Below, piece by piece: positions 1-11,315 of a stretch of 55,673 nucleotides of DNA (position 1 is the first letter of the stretch; each line of letters starts with the position of its first letter). The notes below the pieces were generated by a model. It ran no database searches. It saw only the letters and a program-made list of their open reading frames with translations, and was not told the origin of the DNA. The DNA lies in NCBI GenBank assembly GCA_003339415.1, contig PDHQ01000235.1, positions 1-55,673 of the forward strand. The letters run 5' to 3'. A program made the position numbers and the translations under genes. The stretch is from Ophiocordyceps camponoti-saundersi (nom. inval.). Taxonomy: Eukaryota > Ascomycota > Sordariomycetes > Hypocreales > Ophiocordycipitaceae.

Positions 1-72
<72 letters not shown>
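1..72. repeat. Poly-G homopolymer at window start
   Basis: Seventy-two uninterrupted G residues open the window. Similar C tracts sit at the window's other end and beside both N gaps, so this is probably where an assembly contig stopped in a homopolymer. No telomeric TTAGGG repeat is present, so it is not a chromosome end on this evidence. Confidence 0.9.
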
Positions 73-74
<2 letters not shown>

Positions 75-1029
75 GGATGATGATGAGTAAGTTAATAAGG
101 CTGAGGCTGTGACTAGCTTGCTCGGAATAGCACCGCCACACATGGCGCCACGGAAAGACGAACGCAACACCACGCCCATGACGGATGGCCGGGTGAGAAA
201 GATGCTGGTCTATAGCGGTTCCCTCTTATGGGAGGATTTCAAATCGACGAAGCGAAGTGAAGGATTCTCTCGTGTCCGCGGTTGAGATGCTACGGCTCGC
301 TTTAGGATGAGGTTTCAGGTTATACATACATAGTCAGCTTCCCTTTATGGCGCTGTTGTACGCGATCCGAACCGGTTCTCAGCATCGACTCTCAAAGTAG
401 TAGGCAAAACTTCATGTACGCGTATATAGACTTAGTATAGCTTTCATATCACGTATCACACAGGTAGATGGAGTCTTCTAGCATATGTATGTACGTGTAG
501 ACTAGATTCATATATGAAGGATCGATGACCATCTTCTCCAACTCATCCAGCGAAAATCGAAATCTCTACCTATGAATTACTTGAACAGACAGTCCTGAAG
601 ACACTGAAACACATCCATCTTACAAAAGGAATCCTTCGCGCTGGATTTATCATCATTTCACCGTCACATGTCTGTCCGATACATCATGTCTCGGGAGAGT
701 TAACGTGTGATTATTCGCTTTCAGCCCCCATTTCCCCTCTGCCCAGCCGTCCTCTCCCCCGCCGTCCTCTCCTCATCCGTCCTCTTCCCGGCTGTTGAAA
801 CACCACGATGTAGCCATGTCATGTTCGACTGCATGTAATATGTAGGTGTGCACGGATGATAGGTAGCTCACTCAACCCGTTCACGCTCAACGCCTTGCTG
901 ATAAGTAAAGTGGTTTTCCCGCCTTCGCAAATCCTTTGAACTATCAGAGTTCACCCTTCATCATCACATCTCTGGCTTGTTTAGAAAGTGAAGAAAGGTT
1001 TTCATTCGTCCATTCACAAGTCGGCAACT
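73..1029. other. Intergenic spacer, no gene seen
   Basis: No credible reading frame, RNA gene or mobile element is visible. The last 300 bases hold pyrimidine-rich stretches (around 724-795) and serve as the upstream region of the secreted-protein gene starting at 1030. Confidence 0.6.
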
Positions 1030-1755
1030 ATGAAGCCAACCGCTCTCCTCGTTGCCTCGGCATCACCATTCACCCTCGCCCTCGTTCAACACGACTGGTC
1101 TTTCGACAAGATACCGAATGCTGGCCTCGAGGATATAACCTTCCCCTTTAGCGTCGCCAACGCTCCGCACAAGACGGGCTTCTACTTTGCCCAGCAGTTC
1201 TCGTTCAAAAACCTACCAAGTGTTGCCTATACCGGCGTACAACCTAGAGAGGATAAAAGGGGCGCCTCGATCCTTCACTTCGTCTTTTCCACATTCCAAG
1301 CTGGATCCACGACGACCGATAACAAGAGGTGCAAACCAGGCGCCGATGGCGGCCCTGGAGTGAGCTGTGCCATCGAAATACCAGCAGATTATAAACACAC
1401 CTATCACCTCAAGGTGAAACGCGTCGGGGGAACTACCTGGAGGGGTTCCGTCATCGACATGACAACCAAGGGAAAGGAGATTACGATTGGAGAATGGACA
1501 CTCCCGAGGAAGGGGGGCAATATCCAAAGCTCGCAGGTCGGCTTCGTCGAATATTACCCCTGGAATGCTGCGCCTTCGCATGACTGTCACAAGTTGCCCA
1601 AGACCGAAGTCATATTTGGTCATCCCCTATCGTCGACGGCCGGTGCTAGGGGAGGGAAGACGAAGAAACCGTATGAGAACGGGGACTGCGTAGGCAAGGC
1701 TAACTTGTCAGTTGGAGAGACGAGGCAGGGTTGGAAGGTAAAGGTTGGGTTCTAA
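1030..1755 (+). CDS. Secreted protein, DUF3472-like
   Basis: A single-exon gene of 241 codons. The frame is open further upstream, but the first ATG is at 1030 and gives a short hydrophobic leader (MKPTALLVASASPFTLALV) that fits a modest secretion signal. The body resembles a fungal extracellular family with a DUF3472-like beta-sandwich: an aromatic FYFAQQFSF stretch near residue 45, a YTGVQPR motif near 66, a GADGGPGVSC motif near 105, a W-x-G-x-V-x-D strand near 140 and a GFVEYY motif near 175. Four cysteines could form disulfides. The biochemical role is unknown and no catalytic residues can be named. The family call rests on motif memory, so the DUF assignment is tentative; that it is a real secreted protein is more secure. 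Confidence 0.7.
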   Translation: MKPTALLVASASPFTLALVQHDWSFDKIPNAGLEDITFPFSVANAPHKTGFYFAQQFSFKNLPSVAYTGVQPREDKRGASILHFVFSTFQAGSTTTDNKRCKPGADGGPGVSCAIEIPADYKHTYHLKVKRVGGTTWRGSVIDMTTKGKEITIGEWTLPRKGGNIQSSQVGFVEYYPWNAAPSHDCHKLPKTEVIFGHPLSSTAGARGGKTKKPYENGDCVGKANLSVGETRQGWKVKVGF

Positions 1756-2665
1756 CGTTGCATGGCAATGATGTCACCAAATAAATCGAGAGGAACGCCT
1801 CTGTTTCAAGAAGCATCTCACGTGTCGTCCCAACTGGTAGATAGTGATACGGGCTGTACAAAGAAGACTCTACAACTGCCGTCGGGTACTGCCTCAATAG
1901 CGATTGGAGAATGAGGAAATAAGGGAATCTCCCAACAGTCTTTCATCATCATCATCATCAATCAATCAATCAATCAGTGGGGAGGGGAAAGATGAGCTGA
2001 GAGGTCAAGGATGCCCCTGTCGTTCACTCGTTTGGCTTAAGCATAATATTTGACATTCATGCTTATAATTTATTGCATAACTCAGCCCTCAGGTGATGTG
2101 TCTGTTGGGTGTGCCTCCGCCCTCCTTGACCTGCCCCCCTTGACCCTCGTATTTCGGGATCGAAAGCCACTCGGTTGGGATAATAGGCTTTGACGTTGCC
2201 TGTCTGAACGTGTATGTATGTGAAGACACTTATGAGCTTCACCCGAATCATATACATACACACATACCGTTCGAAGAAATGATAGTCTTCCTTGTTGTCG
2301 AAATAGCTATGATGAACCTTGAAACGTTAAACCCCCCTCACCAAGCCTCAATAGCTTCTTCAGCTTGCCTACTCTCTCCGAAATGAGAGCATGATTCTTG
2401 GCAACTCTGTTATTACATCCTCCTCATTAACCAAGGAGAAATGTGGATATCATCGCCTCCGCAATGTGAATGCGCCTGGCAGACTCTATACGAGCAGTAC
2501 ATAACCCTCGAATCATGCGCAATCCATGGAACTGAATTCCTACGGTTTCCATTCCCCTCTCATCGTCTTGTCTCTCGTTTCTTTACACTCGCTTTGCCTC
2601 TCTTCATTCGTTTATACTCCTCGGTATCCTGCTGTAGAGGAGAGTTCATCAGTTCAGTGTTCAAC
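1756..2665. other. Intergenic spacer with short CAT/CAAT repeats
   Basis: This holds a short microsatellite (CAT then CAAT units, about 1944-1977) and the pyrimidine-rich leader of the GH17 gene (about 2550-2640). No gene is recognised. An in-frame ATG at 2441 would add 75 residues to the GH17 protein but would bury its signal peptide, so it was not used. Confidence 0.55.
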
Positions 2666-4288
2666 ATGTTGCTCAAGTCGGTTCTCATCGCCAGCTCGCT
2701 CGTCACCGGCTCGCTGGCTCTCGCTAGCCCTCACGACGGCCATGACCATCACCATGACTCCCACTCTGGCGCCGGCAAGGATGACAAGGCCGTCAGCGCC
2801 ACCACTGTCAGTCCCTCTACGACATCGACTGAGATCTCTGCCGCGAGCTCTAGCGTCTCCGTGACGACGACAAAGAAGGAGGCCAAGGAGTCTACGAAGC
2901 CGGTCGAGATAGATGCCGACGTCAAGAAAGAGCCGGCGAGCACGGTGGATTCGGACGCCGATGAGAAGAAGAAGAACAACGCCGATGAGAAGAAGGAAGA
3001 CGAGAAGAAGAAGGATGTCAAAGACGAGAAGAAGGAGGATGTCAAAGACGAGAAGAAGGAGGATGTCAAAGACGAGAAGAAGAAGGACGTCAAAGACGAG
3101 GATAAGGATACCAAGGAAAAGTCTTCGGTCGACAGCAAGGATGACAAGTCCTCCAAGAAGGATTCGGACGTCAAAGACACCAAGACTTCTTCTTCTTCTT
3201 CTTCCTCCAAGTTGTTTGCCGGTAACAAGGGACAGACCAACTACCTCGGCTTCAACTCCGGCAACACCAACGACGACTGGTCTCACAAGACCACGTCAGA
3301 CTTTGAGGACGAGTTCATGGCTGCCAAGTCCCTGGCCGGGACCAACGGACAGTTCACGAGCGTGCGGCTGTTCAGCTGCCTCAAGATGGATTCGGATGAC
3401 GAGATGACTCCGGCGTTCGAAGCTGCCGTCAAGACGAACACGTCCATCCTGCTCGGAGTATGGGCCTCGGGCGGCAAAGGCATCGACGGCGAGATCGGCG
3501 CGCTGAAGAAGGCAATCAAGAAATGGGACACCAAGTTTACGGATCTTCTCATCGGCGTCTCCATCGGCAGCGAGGATCTTTACCGCAACTCTGAGGATGG
3601 TAAGAAGAACGAGGCCGGACCGGGGACATCGGCGGATAAGATTGTCGACTTCATCAAGACGTTTAAGAAGGAATTCTCCGAAGGCCCCGTTTCGAAGCTG
3701 CCCATCGGTCACGTCGATGTCTGGAAGGCCTGGAAGGATCCGGCCAATAAGGCCGTCATTCAAGCCGTTGACTGGATCGGCCTCGACGACTACACTTACT
3801 ACCATGACGACATGGACAACTACGTGACCAACGCCAGCGACATCCTCGACAAGACCGTCGAAGCCGTCGAGAAGGCCAGCAAGGATGCAGCCGGGACGGT
3901 GAAGCCCATCTGGCTGACGGAAATCGGCTGGCCCGTCTCGGGACCACAGCGTGAGAATGGAGTGCCGAGCGTGAAGAATGCAAAGTACTTTTGGGACGAC
4001 GTCGGTTGCCGAAAGCTTTTCAACAAGGTCCCTACCTTTTGGTACATCTTGAAAGATTCCAACCCGCAGAACAAGGTGAAGTTTGCCATTACGGAGAAGG
4101 ATAACTTGAAGAAGCCGAAGTTCGACCTCGGCTGCCCGGCCGGGTCCGACTCCGGTTTCGATTCGAACAAGCCGGCCTCGACGGGTCCTCCGGATGTTGA
4201 CATGAGGGCTGCTGCCTCTTCCGTGAAGCTGCCGGGTGCGCTGTTGACGGTGCTTGCTCTTGTCGTTGGTGTCGTTGCCTGGGTCTAA
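2666..4288 (+). CDS. GPI-anchored GH17 beta-1,3-glucanase/transglucosidase
   Basis: A single-exon gene of 540 residues, an extracellular cell-wall enzyme predicted to cleave or remodel beta-1,3-glucan. The ATG at 2666 was chosen because it gives a clean signal peptide (MLLKSVLIASSLVTGSLALA). A His-rich patch and a Ser/Thr stretch follow, then a Lys/Glu/Asp-rich segment with tandem eight-residue repeats (about residues 95-190), and then the GH17 barrel from about residue 190. The SIGSEDLYR motif carries the likely acid/base Glu303, and WLTEIGWPVSG carries the likely nucleophile Glu419. FWYILKD near the end of the domain is also typical. The C-terminus is a hydrophobic tail ending GVVAWV after a small-residue stretch, which fits GPI attachment. 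The charged repeat insertion ahead of the barrel is unusual. Hydrolase versus transferase activity cannot be told from sequence. Confidence 0.92.
   Translation: MLLKSVLIASSLVTGSLALASPHDGHDHHHDSHSGAGKDDKAVSATTVSPSTTSTEISAASSSVSVTTTKKEAKESTKPVEIDADVKKEPASTVDSDADEKKKNNADEKKEDEKKKDVKDEKKEDVKDEKKEDVKDEKKKDVKDEDKDTKEKSSVDSKDDKSSKKDSDVKDTKTSSSSSSSKLFAGNKGQTNYLGFNSGNTNDDWSHKTTSDFEDEFMAAKSLAGTNGQFTSVRLFSCLKMDSDDEMTPAFEAAVKTNTSILLGVWASGGKGIDGEIGALKKAIKKWDTKFTDLLIGVSIGSEDLYRNSEDGKKNEAGPGTSADKIVDFIKTFKKEFSEGPVSKLPIGHVDVWKAWKDPANKAVIQAVDWIGLDDYTYYHDDMDNYVTNASDILDKTVEAVEKASKDAAGTVKPIWLTEIGWPVSGPQRENGVPSVKNAKYFWDDVGCRKLFNKVPTFWYILKDSNPQNKVKFAITEKDNLKKPKFDLGCPAGSDSGFDSNKPASTGPPDVDMRAAASSVKLPGALLTVLALVVGVVAWV
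3014..3103 (+). repeat. 24-bp tandem repeat inside GH17 gene
   Basis: Three near-identical 24-bp units (3014-3037, 3038-3061, 3062-3085) and a partial fourth encode DVKDEKKE-type octapeptides. They keep frame and lie between the signal peptide and the catalytic domain. Confidence 0.85.
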
Positions 4289-5436
<1,148 letters not shown>

Positions 5437-7412
5437 ATGGCGACAAGGCTCCTTCATGCGCTGGCCGCCTTGAGCCTTTACGGGTTGGCATCCGGCACGC
5501 TGGGCGACGTCTGTTATATCGTCGCTGCTAAGAGTAAGTTGAAGACTCGAGTTGATACTGGCTGTGAGACGCATCTGATTGGGACGTTACACGTACACAG
5601 CTGCCCTTCTCAGCGATAGGTTGTACTTTATGGGCGGGAAATATAGCATCGTCTCGCTTGGAGGACATACCATCTCACCCAGTAGGTTTCTTCCTTTAAC
5701 ACACTCGAAGCCTCTACTTCGATTTATCGACGAGGGGAAACGAACTAGAGATCAAGAGATACGGCTGCTAAAAGAGACATCGTATAGCACCCTCTCTCTA
5801 CTCACTCCTTGTTGGAAATCAGTTCCCGGTCGAACGACCGATCCCACAGTCCTTACTGGAAAACACAACCATCAAGCACCGATCAGCCTCTCTGGCGCAC
5901 ACGAGCGCCTCGGTAGAAGACGGCCTCGTCCTCTGGAACACAGACGACACCCTCTACGCCTTCGGAAGCGGCGGCCGGAGAAGAAGAAGCCACGTCGCGG
6001 CCTACAGCGTCAAGAGTCGAACGTGGAAGGACGTCCGGGTGGCCGGCGGTGCTTTCAACTTCGGCCGTCGGACGAATGCGCAGTACGTCAGCGTTCCCGG
6101 CTCGGGCCTTCACTTTGTTCATGGCGGTACGTCGCCCTACATGGGCGGCATGATTCGGTTCGATTCCAAGAGCCTGTCGTGGACCAACGAGACGCTGGGC
6201 CGTGGCTCGTATGGGACTCCGGTGCCGGGCCTCGAGGGCGGCGCCATGGTGTATATCCCTGCCGGCAAGGAAGGGATGCTCATCAGCTTTGGAGGCCGCA
6301 ACGTACGTGTTTCGTTGATATCGAGGCCATATATGACGCGGACTTACACACGCTTCTATCATACAGGTCACGGCAGGCATCGGCAGTAGTTCATACGACT
6401 CAGACTGGCACGTCGTCTACGTCTATGACATCGCCTCTCACACCTGGTGGGCGCAGAGAGCATCGGGGAAACCGCCGTCAACAGGCAGAGGCAACTTCTG
6501 CACGTCCGTCGTCGTCGCCCCGGACAACAGCGCCTTTCACATCACCACCTACGGCGGCTGGAGCAGACGCGACGGCCGAGCGTACGAAGACCTGCACATC
6601 CTCAGCATCCCGTCCTTTACCTGGATCGACGCGAGCGCCCTCTCAGACCGGTCCAACGCTGAGCAGCAGGTCAACTCGACCATCGGCAGGGACAAGCTCA
6701 GCGGCAGCTGTCAGACGTTCAACGGCAGGCAGATGATTGTCTTGGGCGGGGAGATTCGTTCGGGCGCTCTGCCTTTGACGGAAGGGTCGTGCAGCGACGA
6801 CTTTGAACCGGTTCGCGTCTTGGATCTCTCGACGTACGAATGGCAGTGGGAGCTCCCGGATAGCAAGGATAGCTATCAAGTTCCGTCGGTCATCTACAAG
6901 AAGATAGGAGGAGGGTAAGTCGAAGCCAGACATGAACAACGAGGAACAGGAGCTAAAGATGGAATCGAATCAACAGTTCATCCGGAGGTGCCACCGTCAC
7001 GACGCCGAAGCGAGGTTTCGCAGACGCCACTCTATCCTCTCTCCTTCAGCTACGAGTCCCCACCGGCGCAGGCGGATCGACCTCGACGCACTCTTCCACC
7101 GGCTGGGGAGCGGGAGGCGCCGGCAACAGTGCAGGAGCCGGGGCGATAGCGGGGGCTGTAGCGGGAGGCGTGGGAGGGCTGGCCGCCATCGCAGGCTTAA
7201 CCTGGTTCCTGACGAGGAAGAAGAGGAAGAAGGGCGAGGAAGAGGACCAAGAGGAGGATTCCCATCTCAAGCAAGAGCAGAGGCCTATACCGGAGATGGA
7301 ATCTGTCGATCTGGCCAGTCCGGGGGGCAGCCTGGTGAGTCCGTTGAGTACGATGGCGAGTCCGAAACCGTCGGAGGTGGATGGTCGGGAGGTGTATGAG
7401 TTGCCGATCTGA
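5437..7412 (+). CDS. Kelch-repeat single-pass membrane protein
   Basis: A five-exon gene: 5437-5533, 5601-5681, 5788-6302, 6367-6914 and 6977-7412, totalling 559 codons with all phases consistent. The ATG at 5437 gives a signal peptide (MATRLLHALAALSLYGLAS). The ectodomain reads as kelch-type beta-propeller blades: early LYFMGGKYSI and an LYSLLVGNQFPVERPIP strand, then DTLYAFGSGG, FVHGGTSPYMGG, LISFGGRN, HITTYGGWS and MIVLGGEI with following W/Y positions. A Ser/Gly/Thr stalk leads to a transmembrane helix (about residues 465-488) and the stop-transfer RKKRKK, then an acidic cytosolic tail of about 65 residues. It is predicted to be a cell-surface or secretory-pathway protein; the ligand is unknown. 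For intron 2 the acceptor at 5787 was chosen over 5822 because only it keeps frame. Confidence 0.85.
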
Positions 7413-9068
7413 GCTTGGTGATCTAATGGCATGGTTCGGGGTTTGTTTTGTATGAAGGTGCATACTACGCATACATACATACATACATATACACATGCAT
7501 ATGATATGTAGATAATCGTATTCCATTCCTGGGGGGGAGATTTGTTTCGATGCTATACTAGTAGAAAAGGGGGGGGGGGGGGGGGTGGTCAGTTCGGGGT
7601 TACTCAGCCGTGTCTGTTATAAAGGGATGATATCATTTTGTTTTACCTCTTTTTTTCTTCTGCTTCTCCTTCTTCTGCTTCTGCTTCTGCTTCTGTTTCT
7701 TCTCCGGGGGACCGGTATCCGTAGAGATTAGGGTTGGGGGTATCCGTAGTTGACAATGATTCCCTTCTTCTTCTTGTCCCATCTTCAGCCTATTCAACTC
7801 ATCCAACCTCTCTTCAACACGACTCTACCACTCCGGGAAACAACTCAAGAGAGAAAGAAAGTATCCGTACATGCAAGTGACAGTCAGACAGACAGACAGA
7901 CAGACAAAAACAACCAGATGAATGAATGCTGGTCTTCTTCTCCGACTATATCCGATTCAATATGACGGAACAGCATTACAGATGGATAACTAAGTGGGAA
8001 GCTTCATCACCCAGAAAATGCCATCCAACAGGACGAATGCGACGACTCATCCTGGCCTGCAACAAATGTACAATCATCATCATCATCATCATCATCATCA
8101 CCACCATCACCATCTAGTGAACAAACGAACAAGAGTGAAATCTCTCAAAACCCGAGTCTCATCAATCGCACGAAATCTACCGATTGATGATTCCATGTCT
8201 AACACAATCTCGTGGTCGACACGCCGACCGCCTTTCCCACCCCCTTCCCAGCGTTCCCGCGGTCTCAAGACGGCAAAGGGGGGGGGGGGGCTTAAATAAG
8301 TGCATGGCGCTGTGGGAGGAAGGGAAGCTTGTTGATTGCGTCATTGGGCTTCTTCTTCTTCTGTCCCCCCCCCCATTTTAGTGCTCTCACTACGGATCCG
8401 TCTTTAACCCATCTTAGCTGGGTTAGTTAAGTTGAGGGGTTGAGAGGAGAGGGTGTCTGAGCGAGGCGTGTTTTTTTTTTGCCCTAGACCTCTCAGCTCA
8501 ACGGCATCTGACGGTAGTAACAGCTCTTGCTTTGACCCGTGGCAAACACGTTTTCTCATCAATATGAAGAGGGAACAAGGATAAACATCTTCCCCGGATT
8601 ATATGTAAGTTCATACGTATGTATGTAGTTATGCATACTCAGACGTGATACAGGGGACAATCAAAACTACACGTGTAATAAGCAAGGGAACCAACCGATC
8701 GCCATGTGTTTTTTTTTAAAGCCTTTCCCATAACATTCCGGCCAGGGGCAAAGTCATAGCTGGGACATATGTATGTATGCAAACCCCGTACGACACAGCT
8801 CCATTCATAGTATAAACCATGTCGATCTCAATAGCCAGGTGTCCGTCGAACCAAAACGCCTGTTTGATCCTCAGCCATCTTCCAGTTGCGGGAATCAGGA
8901 GCGGCGTTGAGCTTATTGATCGAAGAATGTCGAGGATTCCAGCTTTGTTTCCTCCTTTTTTCGATCCTTGCCATTACATCACCGGGTAGATCGAAAGCGA
9001 AACGATGGCGGGACATACATACGTATCTGCAAGGCATATCGCCTATGTTTGTAGACGGGAGATTGGAG
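7413..9068. other. Intergenic spacer, microsatellite-rich
   Basis: About 1.7 kb without a recognisable gene. It holds a G17 run (7569-7585), TTC/CTG-type pyrimidine repeats near 7655-7700, a CAGA run near 7887-7905, a CAT array (8074-8115) and a G run near 8278-8290. Small frames through these repeats have no protein-like features. Confidence 0.6.
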
Positions 9069-9269
9069 TATATAAAGTTGTCCGTCGTTGCTGTTGTCGA
9101 GGATTCTATTCACTTCATCACTCATCCAGTGACTTGATCTCAAGCCTCTTTACAACCGCAACTCAACCGCCCCCCCCCCCCAGCTTCAACCTTCAACTTC
9201 CAACCTCCAACTTCCAACCTCCAACCTTCCCAAATTCTCTCTCAACAACCCCTTTCCCCTCCATCAAAG
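9069..9269 (+). promoter_or_regulatory. TATA-like box and CT-rich leader of repeat protein gene
   Basis: TATATAAA lies at 9069-9076, about 200 bp before the ATG at 9270. It is followed by a strongly C/T-rich, G-poor leader with repeated CTTCCAACCTCCAA-like blocks (about 9180-9260). TATA plus a pyrimidine-rich leader is typical of strongly expressed filamentous-fungal genes. The transcription start is inferred, not seen. Confidence 0.5.
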
Positions 9270-10700
9270 ATGAAGCTGCAGTCCATCGCCGTCTTCGGAG
9301 CCCTCGCCGGCCTCGGCGTCGCAAGACCCGCCGTCGACACTGATCCTCGCAACGCAGTACCCGGATCGTCATCCTCGTCTTCGGCAGCACCGAAATCGGC
9401 TGGACTGCCTTCTTCAGGTGGCCTTTCATCGTCATCGGATCCATTGTCCTCATCCTCGCCTCTTGACTCTGCTTCGTCTCCGGCTGGTCCCATTGCGAAA
9501 GAGTCGGTCGCTTCTCCGTCCGGTGGTTCTCTCGCTGGGAGCGGCTCGTCCATGACGGGTGGCATGGGTCGGAACTCTTCTGCCTTGTCTGGTGATGGCT
9601 TGATGAAGAGAAAGCAGCCGCCTAAGCAGGGCGGATCGTCGATGCCTCCTCCTGTCGAACCTCAGGAGCCGTCCATGCCGTCCCTCGAGGCGAGGAGCAA
9701 GCAACCTCCTAAGCAGGGCGGATCGTCGATGCCTCCTCCTGTCGAACCTCAGGAGCCGTCCATGCCGTCCCTCGAGGCGAGGAGCAAGCAGCCTCCTAAG
9801 CAGGGCGGATCGTCGATGACTCCTCCGGCTGATCCTCAGGAGCCGTCCATGTCGTCCCCCGAAAAGAGGAGCAAGCAGCCGCCTAAGCAGAGCGGATCCA
9901 TGCCACCTTCTCCGTCCGGTGCTCAAGACTCTTCGGACGCCCTCCCCGATGCCGCCACGCTGTCTGCCCAGCCCATCAGAGTGGCTACTCCGCCCTCGGG
10001 AAGCAGCCCGGGATCGCGTTTGGCCGGCGGACCGTCATCTTCCTCCGGCGGACCGTCATCTTCCGCCGGCGGACCCTCTTCACACCGCGAACCACCTATG
10101 GCTGAGCCTCACGACCCGACCGCAGACGCCGTCCTCAACGGCCTAGGAAAGTCTGCTCCTCAGGGCTCGGCAAACGCTGCTGCCCCCCACCCTGGTGGCG
10201 CGCCGTCTTCTTCGCCCAATATGAGAATGGCCAAGCCCAAGGTTCCCTCGAGCGCCCAGCAGCCGAGTGCTTCTCCGGACTCGGCCGACGCCGTCCCCTC
10301 CGACCTCGCCGGACCGCCTCCCTCTTCGTCGCCCTCCAAGGGTGCGGGTGCGGGTGCGGGTGCGGGTGCCTCTCAGCTTACGGCCCGGTCGTCGACTCCC
10401 CCCAGCGGTGGTGCTTCCGGATCCAAAGCCCCCGGATCCAAGGCCCCCACCGGCGATTCCGCATCTCAAGCCCCCGGCGCCAGCAGCGTAGGCCTGCCTG
10501 CCTCTGCCCTTGGCAATCCTCGTCAGGGTCTTACCGGCGGCGACGTCGCGGCCGACCTCCCTTCGTCTCCCAACCGCGTTGCGGAGAACCCCGGCAAAGG
10601 TCCCGTGACCATTGCGCCTCCTCAGGGTCCAGCCCAGCCTGGGGGTAATAAGGCGGGTGACGCCGATCCGGCTGGTGGCATCAGCGCGGGTGTTGCTTAG
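9270..10700 (+). CDS. Secreted Ser/Pro-rich protein with 29-residue tandem repeats
   Basis: A single-exon gene of 476 residues with a clear signal peptide (MKLQSIAVFGALAGLGVA). No enzyme domain is recognised. Residues about 30-110 are Ser-rich. Residues 115-201 are three 29-residue repeats, each beginning KQPPKQGG, followed by a truncated fourth. The remainder is Pro/Ser/Gly/Ala-rich with no cysteine-rich module, transmembrane helix or GPI tail. Dibasic KR pairs stand just before the first repeat and at the end of the third, so Kex2-type processing could release the block. It is probably an extracellular, heavily O-glycosylated mucin-like or cell-wall-associated protein. Function is unknown. 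The sustained frame, signal peptide and promoter make it a convincing gene. Confidence 0.75.
   Translation: MKLQSIAVFGALAGLGVARPAVDTDPRNAVPGSSSSSSAAPKSAGLPSSGGLSSSSDPLSSSSPLDSASSPAGPIAKESVASPSGGSLAGSGSSMTGGMGRNSSALSGDGLMKRKQPPKQGGSSMPPPVEPQEPSMPSLEARSKQPPKQGGSSMPPPVEPQEPSMPSLEARSKQPPKQGGSSMTPPADPQEPSMSSPEKRSKQPPKQSGSMPPSPSGAQDSSDALPDAATLSAQPIRVATPPSGSSPGSRLAGGPSSSSGGPSSSAGGPSSHREPPMAEPHDPTADAVLNGLGKSAPQGSANAAAPHPGGAPSSSPNMRMAKPKVPSSAQQPSASPDSADAVPSDLAGPPPSSSPSKGAGAGAGAGASQLTARSSTPPSGGASGSKAPGSKAPTGDSASQAPGASSVGLPASALGNPRQGLTGGDVAADLPSSPNRVAENPGKGPVTIAPPQGPAQPGGNKAGDADPAGGISAGVA
9612..9872 (+). repeat. Three 87-bp coding tandem repeats
   Basis: Units 9612-9698, 9699-9785 and 9786-9872 each encode 29 residues. 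The first two differ only by synonymous changes, and the third diverges mildly. A shortened fourth copy starts at 9873. The high identity indicates recent duplication by slippage or unequal exchange. Confidence 0.9.
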
Positions 10701-10991
10701 ATAGAAGAGAAGATGGCATTTTTTCACAGTCAGAGTTGCCTGTGATTTCTCTTGTCGACGCGCTCTCTCTCTCTCTCTCTTGTTATCACCCGCCGGAGAG
10801 GCTGGAAGCATACGATGTACTCTGTTTTAGACCGCATTTAACGAAGACCACATGTCCTGAAACGTAATAACGATCTTTATTTCTTGCTTTTTATGTCTCT
10901 ATGGTGATGATGATGATGATGATGATGATTCTCTCCGCTTACGAAGACATGTGTGCTGCTTTTGACTGCTTGCATCGTTGATCGAGCCCTC

Positions 10992-10993
<2 letters not shown>

Positions 10994-11022
<29 letters not shown>
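10994..11022. repeat. CA dinucleotide repeat
   Basis: An uninterrupted run of CA units in the spacer downstream of the repeat-protein gene. Confidence 0.9.
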
Positions 11023-11027
<5 letters not shown>

Positions 11028-11284
11028 TGTCATCACTCCATCACAAAGAGACGATGGATAGAATTACGATTAACTTCTTCCAGAATAAACCGCCAAGCGG
11101 GGCTTTGTCCTGAGGCTTATACATAAGCTTCAAGGGTGCGGTGACACGGTTCGGCATGCGGCAGGAATAGGATCGTGTAGGATTCTTGTGTGCTGACTCT
11201 GACTCTCCCGCATCTGTCAGTATGTATGTATGTATGTACGCTGCGAGAAGAGGGTATCTGAAATAGGCAGCAGTTTTATACCAT

Positions 11285-11315
11285 ACATATGTATGTATGT
11301 ACATACATACATACT
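11285..11315. repeat. Inverted TATG/CATA array
   Basis: TATG units run directly into CATA units, with the symmetry centre at a GTAC near 11300, so the two arms are reverse complements able to pair. Confidence 0.85.

Noticed and set aside
1..72. Poly-G start considered as a telomere
   Set aside because: No TTAGGG/CCCTAA repeat is present; the pattern matches the homopolymers at the assembly gaps.
2441..2665. Extended N-terminus for the GH17 protein from an upstream in-frame ATG
   Set aside because: It would place 75 non-conserved residues before a clean signal peptide at 2666.
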